A stretch of DNA of 35,895 bases from Lachnospiraceae bacterium (GTDB taxonomy: Bacteria; Bacillota; Clostridia; Lachnospirales; Lachnospiraceae): assembly GCA_910575155.1 (NCBI GenBank), contig CAJTDX010000032.1, forward strand, positions 1 through 35,895. Reading direction: 5' to 3'. The notes below the pieces were generated by a model that was given only the letters and a program-made list of their open reading frames with translations, made no database searches and had not been told where the DNA came from. The position numbers and the translations under genes are program-made. This document shows, in pieces, positions 32,283 through 35,895 of the stretch (the first letter of the stretch is position 1; every line of letters begins with the position of its first letter).

Positions 32283-32336
32283 CAAGTACAGAAATTTTAC
32301 GGTTTTTGTAACGGTATATTAGAAAGCAGGTGCATT

Positions 32337-32558
32337 ATGGCTTATTGGAATTTATATAAAGATGTGTGGAATTTCCACAAGAAATATTCAAAGGTGCAGA
32401 CAGATGATGCGTACTGGGAAGCAGTAGTTGATGAAAGCGGACAGATAGCAAAAAAGTATGATAACCACAAATTTGCGATTGCGTTATTATTGGCGGTCAT
32501 TGATGAACTGGAACGGATTTATAAGGAGATGATGAAAAATGCAGACACAGCAGTATAA
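32337..32558 (+). CDS. Small phage-type island protein (73 aa)
   Basis: A 73-residue helical protein of the kind found in early regions of Clostridia prophages (MAYWNLYKDVWNFHKKYSKV at the start, AVIDELERIYKEMMKN at the end); function unknown. The start has GCAGG at about 7 nt. Its end overlaps the start of the HNH reading frame by 20 bp in another frame. Confidence 0.6.
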   Translation: MAYWNLYKDVWNFHKKYSKVQTDDAYWEAVVDESGQIAKKYDNHKFAIALLLAVIDELERIYKEMMKNADTAV

Positions 32559-33279
32559 GGATTATATGCGTAGTGATGAATGGGAAGCCAAGTAACAGGA
32601 GCGAATAGCCATAGATGGCGGTTGCGTGATGTGCGGCAGACCGATAAGCAGGATTAGGAGCGTACAGGTGCATCATATCACTTATGCCAGATTAGGCAAT
32701 GAGAATGTGCTGACAAGGGAGGAAGTGAAAGACAGAATATCTGCATATTTTCAGAGTTGCTTGACATTATCAGAGGACGAGGACACGCAAGAATTTAATT
32801 ATGTGTGGAAACGGAATCCGACAAAAAGCGGTTTAGCGTTGGCATTGGGTGTATCTCCTCAGACGGTAGTTGATTATGTGAAAGGCTCTGACCGCAGGGG
32901 AAATATTTACAAGAGAGAGGGAGAAAACAAAGGCAGACAAAAAATTGCTACAGCGGATTTTGACCTTATCAGAAAAGCCTATATTCTCATTGAAGATTTT
33001 TACGAACAAAAATTAGGCGATAATCGCAATAATGCCGGAACTATCTTTTGGCTGAACAACAAAGAAAATACACGTTGGAGCAATGAGCAGGAATTTAAGT
33101 TTGGAACAGTCGAACAGCCAGAAAAAAGGGTTTTGTCTGCTGATGAATTACCAAATCTATTCTTGAAGGACAAAGATAATATACCAAGTCTGCCGGAACT
33201 ATTGGAGCAAAAAGAAAGGGAAAAGCTACCGCAATTAGATATAAAGTCAGATGATGGGGAGGGAGAAAATGAGTTTTAA
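32539..33279 (+). pseudogene. HNH nuclease N-terminus fused to terminase-small-subunit-like protein, with internal stop
   Basis: Read from the ATG at 32539 (AAGGAG 10 nt before it) the frame is open except for one TAA at 32593-32595 (codon 19). The first about 50 codons match phage HNH nucleases: YKDYMRSDEWEAK, stop, QERIAIDGG, the CxxC-type CVMCGRP, and QVHHITYARLGNENVL. The second half of the nuclease (second cysteine pair and final histidine) is missing. From LTREEVKDRISAYF onward the protein reads like a DNA-packaging small terminase (gp3 type): NPTKSGLALALGVSPQTVVDY, then IEDFYEQKLGDNRNNAGTIFWLNNKENTRW. The part from the GTG at 32626 (217 residues) could still be made. An in-frame deletion joining neighbouring nuc and terS genes is the simplest explanation. 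Confidence 0.65.
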
Positions 33280-33529
33280 AGCATATGTTGAAGAAATCTT
33301 GCAAAATGAGGTTTTAAGCGTAGTTAGGCAGCAGGGATATGTTCTTGAAACTGAAATTTGCACTATGGTATGTGAAAAATACAATCTCCACTTATACATA
33401 GTGCGCGCAACGCTTAGAAGAATCTATCCCGAAATGGCGTTACAGAAAAGGCGTATGTCGGACGATTTGAAGCGGTTTTACGGATTGGAAGTGAAAGGCT
33501 ATCCGATTGTATATCTGCCGGATAAGTGA
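33269..33529 (+). CDS. Small winged-helix-like island protein (86 aa)
   Basis: Not assigned. The 86 residues look like a winged helix (VLETEICTMVCEKYNLHLYIVRATLRRIYPEM, then a basic LQKRRMSDDLKRFYG). GGGGAGGGAG lies before the ATG at 33269; an ATG at 33251 is inside the upstream gene and lacks a site. The gene overlaps the terminase-like frame by 11 bp. Confidence 0.6.
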   Translation: MSFKAYVEEILQNEVLSVVRQQGYVLETEICTMVCEKYNLHLYIVRATLRRIYPEMALQKRRMSDDLKRFYGLEVKGYPIVYLPDK

Positions 33530-33579
33530 TTTTGAGGAAACAATAAAAATTATCATAAAGAAAGAATGAGGTAAAAACT

Positions 33580-33822
33580 ATGACTTATGCAGAATGGAAA
33601 GCGATTAAAAGAGTAGAAAGCGAGGACAACCGAAAGATTATTCGGGATTTTGAAATGAGCAATCCCGGACTTGCTGCACTTTTTGAGCAAAAAGAGCAGG
33701 AAGAAAGAGCGAAAATGCACCAGATTATGACCGAGCCGGATAGAATGGAACGCTGGAAGAAAATGGCGGCATTTCCAACAGATGAAGATTGGCTAAAGCG
33801 TAGACAGAGAGAAGTAATGTAG
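33580..33822 (+). CDS. Small charged island protein (80 aa)
   Basis: Not recognised. The 80 residues are helical and highly charged, with no membrane segment or known motif. GAGGT lies before the ATG. It is cotranscribed in the rightward series. Confidence 0.5.
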   Translation: MTYAEWKAIKRVESEDNRKIIRDFEMSNPGLAALFEQKEQEERAKMHQIMTEPDRMERWKKMAAFPTDEDWLKRRQREVM

Positions 33823-33835
33823 AGGGGGAAATATT

Positions 33836-34171
33836 ATGGACATAAAATCAGTTAAGATCACATTATTACAGATAGTTGAAGCGGCAGGAGAAAGCGGCGT
33901 TACTGATGAACAAGTGGCAAAACAAATTACTGCAAAGTATAGAGTGAGCCATTTTGAAGCGATGAACGCATTACAGGAAATTAACAAGAATTTAGGGGTG
34001 GAAATAGTTCTTGAATATAGCAAAGGCATTTTCACATACAGAAAGCCCAAACAGCCCACGCAAAAGAAAGAGCCAGAAGAATCAACAACGGTAAGGCTTG
34101 CTAAGAAGTTAGGTAAGCGGAACATGGGCGAGAAAGGAAGAATGGAGATTATGAAGCATTATACAAGATAG
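33836..34171 (+). CDS. Winged-helix-like island protein (111 aa)
   Basis: A 111-residue protein with a winged-helix-like N-terminal half (LLQIVEAAGESGVTDEQVAKQITAKYRVSHFEAMNALQEI) and a basic, probably unfolded tail (RKPKQPTQKKEPEE) followed by a helix. It begins 13 nt after the previous stop with GGGGG as ribosome binding site. Function unknown; DNA binding is likely from the fold. Confidence 0.55.
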   Translation: MDIKSVKITLLQIVEAAGESGVTDEQVAKQITAKYRVSHFEAMNALQEINKNLGVEIVLEYSKGIFTYRKPKQPTQKKEPEESTTVRLAKKLGKRNMGEKGRMEIMKHYTR

Positions 34172-34185
34172 AAAGTAGGTATAAT

Positions 34186-34536
34186 ATGGATAAGGACACA
34201 CTTATAAACAATCTGCTTGCGAATTACGGCAAATACGGCGTTACCAGAGCAGAATTAGAGCCGATTATAGATGATGGCATACAGAATTATGATTTGTCAT
34301 TAGAAGCTATATACAGCGGTTTGAGAATGAGCCTTGCATCTGCATTTAATGAGCATGAGTATTTTTCTTTAGATGATGTGATGGCGATAACCGGGGAGAG
34401 TCGGGAAGAACTTTTACAGCGGATAGAGCAATGCAGGCAGGAGTTGATAGAAGCCGGAGAAAACCCGGACGAGTATTTTAAGCCTGTAGAGCCACAGAGG
34501 GCAGCAGTCTATTACTTTCCTAACGGTTTGCATTAA
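34186..34536 (+). CDS. Acidic island protein (116 aa)
   Basis: Not recognised. The 116 residues are acidic and helical, with two stretches that resemble helix-turn-helix folds (YGKYGVTRAELEPIIDDG and FSLDDVMAITGESREELLQRI). It starts 14 nt after the preceding stop with AAGTAGGT upstream. It is the last gene before the toxin-antitoxin locus. Confidence 0.55.
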   Translation: MDKDTLINNLLANYGKYGVTRAELEPIIDDGIQNYDLSLEAIYSGLRMSLASAFNEHEYFSLDDVMAITGESREELLQRIEQCRQELIEAGENPDEYFKPVEPQRAAVYYFPNGLH

Positions 34537-34548
34537 CGGAATTTATTC

Positions 34549-34577
34549 TTGAATTTATCTAGGAGATATGCTATATT
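34549..34577 (+). promoter_or_regulatory. Promoter of the antitoxin RNA
   Basis: TTGAAT, 17 nt, TATATT with TGC just before the -10 (extended -10). Expected start near 34584. Confidence 0.8.
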
Positions 34578-34583
34578 ATGATT

Positions 34584-34688
34584 AAACAGAGGGAAATCCA
34601 GAGAAGCGGCTACCCCTCACAATAACATTAGCGTGTTATAAAGTAACAGCCGTCAACTATTGCGAGTAGTTGGCGGCTATTTTCTTTT
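34584..34688 (+). ncRNA. Type I antitoxin antisense RNA (RatA/SR-like)
   Basis: A transcript of about 100 nt is expected from the extended -10 promoter at 34549-34577 to the terminator ending near 34688. It has no ORF. It runs toward, and ends in, the 3' end of the opposed toxin gene: the toxin stop codon lies inside the antitoxin terminator stem. Such tail-to-tail RNA pairs are typical of TxpA/RatA and BsrG/SR4 systems, where pairing triggers cleavage of the toxin mRNA. Confidence 0.72.
34648..34688 (+). terminator. Terminator of the antitoxin RNA
   Basis: A 12-bp stem AGCCGTCAACTA/TAGTTGGCGGCT (one G-T pair) with a 7-nt loop, followed by ATTTTCTTTT. Confidence 0.85.
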
Positions 34689-34769
34689 GTCCTTAAAAAT
34701 CTGATAAAGCAGACTGATAAGGGCAACAATGAACGTACAGAACAAAAAGAAATCCTGATATGTAATCAT
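34677..34769 (-). CDS. Type I toxin, small membrane peptide (Hol_Tox/TxpA-like)
   Basis: A 30-residue peptide starting MITYQDFFLF, with one hydrophobic helix and the basic end FKDKRK. This plan and sequence fit the Firmicutes putative holin-like toxin family (TxpA/BsrG/Hol_Tox), which damage the membrane. A longer frame begins at 34877, but the ATG at 34769 follows AAAGGAGGG by 7 nt, one of the best ribosome binding sites in the window. It has its own promoter and a leader that can hide this site. The gene faces an antisense RNA and sits beside a serine recombinase, as expected for an element-maintenance system. Confidence 0.78.
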   Translation of the reverse strand: MITYQDFFLFCTFIVALISLLYQIFKDKRK

Positions 34770-34775
34770 TGTATC

Positions 34776-34814
34776 GCCCTCCTTTCTTTCGTCTGGAGGG
34801 CTTTTATACCCTCC
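34776..34814 (-). promoter_or_regulatory. Toxin leader with ribosome-site-hiding alternatives
   Basis: On the minus strand the order is GGAGGG (34814-34809), GCCCTCC (34801-34795), GGAGGGC (34782-34776, the ribosome binding site). The middle element can pair with either neighbour. Pairing with the last one hides the ribosome binding site in a 7-bp stem; pairing with the first one frees it. Confidence 0.7.
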
Positions 34815-34867
34815 GAAGAATAAGAGGGGTAATGCCGCCTTTGGCTCTCTGGTTTCCCATGTCACAA

Positions 34868-34896
34868 AGTATATCATAAGTCCGTCTATTCATCAA
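34868..34896 (-). promoter_or_regulatory. Promoter of the toxin gene
   Basis: On the minus strand TTGATG, 17 nt, TATACT. The leader would be about 90 nt. Confidence 0.7.
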
Positions 34897-34901
34897 TCAT
34901 A

Positions 34902-34995
34902 TTTTGATATTTAGTATCAAAAGTAATATATATAGAAATAGTATCAAAAGTTATTGACAACAACAATAATAAGAGGTACAATAACAGTATCAAAA
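34902..34995. repeat. AGTATCAAAA repeats upstream of the serine recombinase
   Basis: TAGTATCAAAAGT occurs at 34912-34924 and 34939-34951, AGTATCAAAA again at 34986-34995, and the inverse TTTTGATA at 34902-34909. The inverse copy and the first copy form a perfect 8-bp inverted repeat with a 5-nt spacer. These look like binding sites for the recombinase (a res-like site) or a repressor, and they surround the recombinase promoter. Confidence 0.65.
34954..34982 (+). promoter_or_regulatory. Promoter of the serine recombinase gene
   Basis: TTGACA, 17 nt, TACAAT, within the repeat cluster. Confidence 0.8.
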
Positions 34996-35038
34996 CAGAC
35001 GAACGGTAGAAGTGATACTGAAAGAGAGGGCATTGCTT

Positions 35039-35716
35039 ATGTGTATGTATGGATATTGCCGAATAAGTACAAAGCAGCAGAGCATTGACAGACAGATTAG
35101 AAATATTAAGGGTAGTTATGATAAGGCTGTAATAATACAGGAAGTATATACAGGAACAAAGCAGGACAGACCAGAATGGAATAAGCTGTATAAGAAAGCC
35201 AAAGCAGGAGATACCATTATCTTTGATAGTGTATCACGAATGAGCAGGAACGCAGACGAGGGCTTTTGTCTGTATGAAGAATTATATAATAAGGGTATAG
35301 AACTTGTATTTCTGAAAGAGCCGCATATCAACACAAGCACATATAAGAAAGCATTAGAAAGCAATATATCAATGACCGGAACAAATGTTGACTTTATCTT
35401 AGAGGGCGTGAATAAGTACCTTATGTCGCTTGCAAAGGAACAGATAAGGCTTGCTTTTGAGCAGTCGGAGAAAGAAGTACAGGACTTGCACCAGAGAACG
35501 AAAGAGGGAATTGAAACAGCAAGATTGAACGGTAAACAGATCGGGCAGAAGCAGGGGGCAAAGCTGACAACAAAGAAATCTATTGAAGCAAAGAAGCAGA
35601 TACTGAAGCATAGCAAGGATTTTAATGGTGCATTGTCAGATGCGGATTGCATGAAGCTGATAGGGCTTGCAAGAAATACATTCTATAAATATAAGAGAGA
35701 ATTGAAAGCAGAATAA
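35039..35716 (+). CDS. Serine recombinase of the resolvase/invertase family
   Basis: A 225-residue small serine recombinase. The nucleophile is Ser10 in YGYCRISTKQQS, preceded by Arg8; the other active-site arginines are in DSVSRMSRNADEG (67 and 70). A long helix E follows (about 125-150), and the C-terminal helix-turn-helix is ADCMKLIGLARNTFYKYKREL. Length and plan match resolvases and invertases rather than large serine integrases. An in-frame GTG at 35012 is possible, but the ATG at 35039 has AGAGAGGG 8 nt ahead. It probably resolves multimers or inverts DNA in the island, with the repeats upstream as sites. Confidence 0.9.
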   Translation: MCMYGYCRISTKQQSIDRQIRNIKGSYDKAVIIQEVYTGTKQDRPEWNKLYKKAKAGDTIIFDSVSRMSRNADEGFCLYEELYNKGIELVFLKEPHINTSTYKKALESNISMTGTNVDFILEGVNKYLMSLAKEQIRLAFEQSEKEVQDLHQRTKEGIETARLNGKQIGQKQGAKLTTKKSIEAKKQILKHSKDFNGALSDADCMKLIGLARNTFYKYKRELKAE

Positions 35717-35726
35717 GGATTGTTTA

Positions 35727-35758
35727 GGCAGGGTCCATAATGGACTGCTGCCTTTTAT
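35727..35758 (+). terminator. Terminator of the recombinase gene
   Basis: GGCAG-G-GTCCA pairs with TGGAC-T-G-CTGCC across a small bulge, followed by TTTTATTGTT. Confidence 0.7.
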
Positions 35759-35775
35759 TGTTAGGCCAAGGGCCT

Positions 35776-35826
35776 GTTTACCAATATGGAGTTTTTCGTG
35801 TTCCGAAAAATGGAATATTGGTAAAC
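35776..35826. repeat. 12-bp inverted repeat with inner stem at right edge
   Basis: GTTTACCAATAT and ATATTGGTAAAC are perfect complements; inside them TTTTTCG (35792-35798) pairs with CGAAAAA (35804-35810). The arms are too long for chance, but no T-tract follows, so it is not a simple terminator. Confidence 0.7.
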
Positions 35827-35831
35827 AAATA

Positions 35832-35887
35832 AACCACCTGCTCTGCGGGTGGTTGGAGTTGCTTCAGCTTACAGTAAAAACCTCCAA
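35832..35887. repeat. GC-rich hairpin pair at the right edge
   Basis: AACCACCTGC-TCT-GCGGGTGGTT (10 bp, one G-T) is followed by a longer-range TTGGAG/CTCCAA stem. Short perfect hairpins like this occur at the ends of IS200/IS605 elements; the sequence stops before this can be decided. Confidence 0.5.
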
Positions 35888-35895
35888 TGTTATAA

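Noticed and set aside
35116-35652. 178-residue minus-strand frame in the serine recombinase gene
   Set aside because: Shadow of an intact recombinase with all catalytic residues on the plus strand.

Overview
The window looks like a gut Lachnospiraceae (Clostridia) chromosome. This rests on a butyryl-CoA:acetate CoA-transferase of the Roseburia/Faecalibacterium type, a moderately GC-rich core with strong AGGAGG ribosome binding sites, sigma-A type promoters, and rplM-rpsI gene order. The genus cannot be fixed from sequence alone. Two parts differ in character: a chromosomal core (1 to about 28606) and a more AT-rich mobile island that begins directly after rpsI and runs off the right edge.

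Core, left to right. A butyrate-forming CoA-transferase (minus strand) and an AIM24-family protein come first. Three tRNAs follow (Phe-GAA, Gly-UCC, Gly-GCC) with promoter and terminator. Next is a c-di-GMP pair (membrane GGDEF cyclase, then HD-GYP phosphodiesterase) in one operon with a TetR regulator, followed by an MMPL/RND exporter and a large exported heptad-repeat protein. A MarR regulator and MATE exporter follow, with twin palindromic operator candidates over their promoter. Then come a SmtB/CzrA-like zinc-sensor ArsR (minus), a B12-binding radical SAM protein overlapping a DEDDh exonuclease, a TPR-like membrane protein (minus), a 35-residue membrane peptide missed by length-limited ORF calling, a VanW-type wall protein, a HypE-like protein, an AsnC/Lrp regulator coupled to an aminotransferase, and trmL-ecfA1-ecfA2-ecfT-truA as one overlapping operon. 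The core ends with a chemoreceptor and rplM-rpsI behind a leader of about 200 nt.

Island (28607-35895). Leftward genes are a zinc-ribbon protein, a tyrosine integrase reading toward rpsI, and a 197-residue unknown. Rightward from a shared divergent promoter region come a small HTH protein, an excisionase-like protein, several short ORFs, an HNH nuclease N-terminus joined in frame to a terminase-small-subunit-like sequence (with an internal TAA), more small ORFs, a convergent type I toxin-antitoxin locus, and a serine recombinase. No terminase large subunit, portal, capsid or relaxase gene is present in the window. The island is therefore either a decayed prophage end or a compact phage-satellite-like element.

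The most interesting items are the satellite-like layout with the HNH-TerS fusion, the type I toxin-antitoxin locus with its self-folding toxin leader, the integrase lacking its box II histidine, the inverted 14-bp motif in the island control region, a dispersed structured repeat of about 88 bp in the core, and several strong operator-like palindromes.
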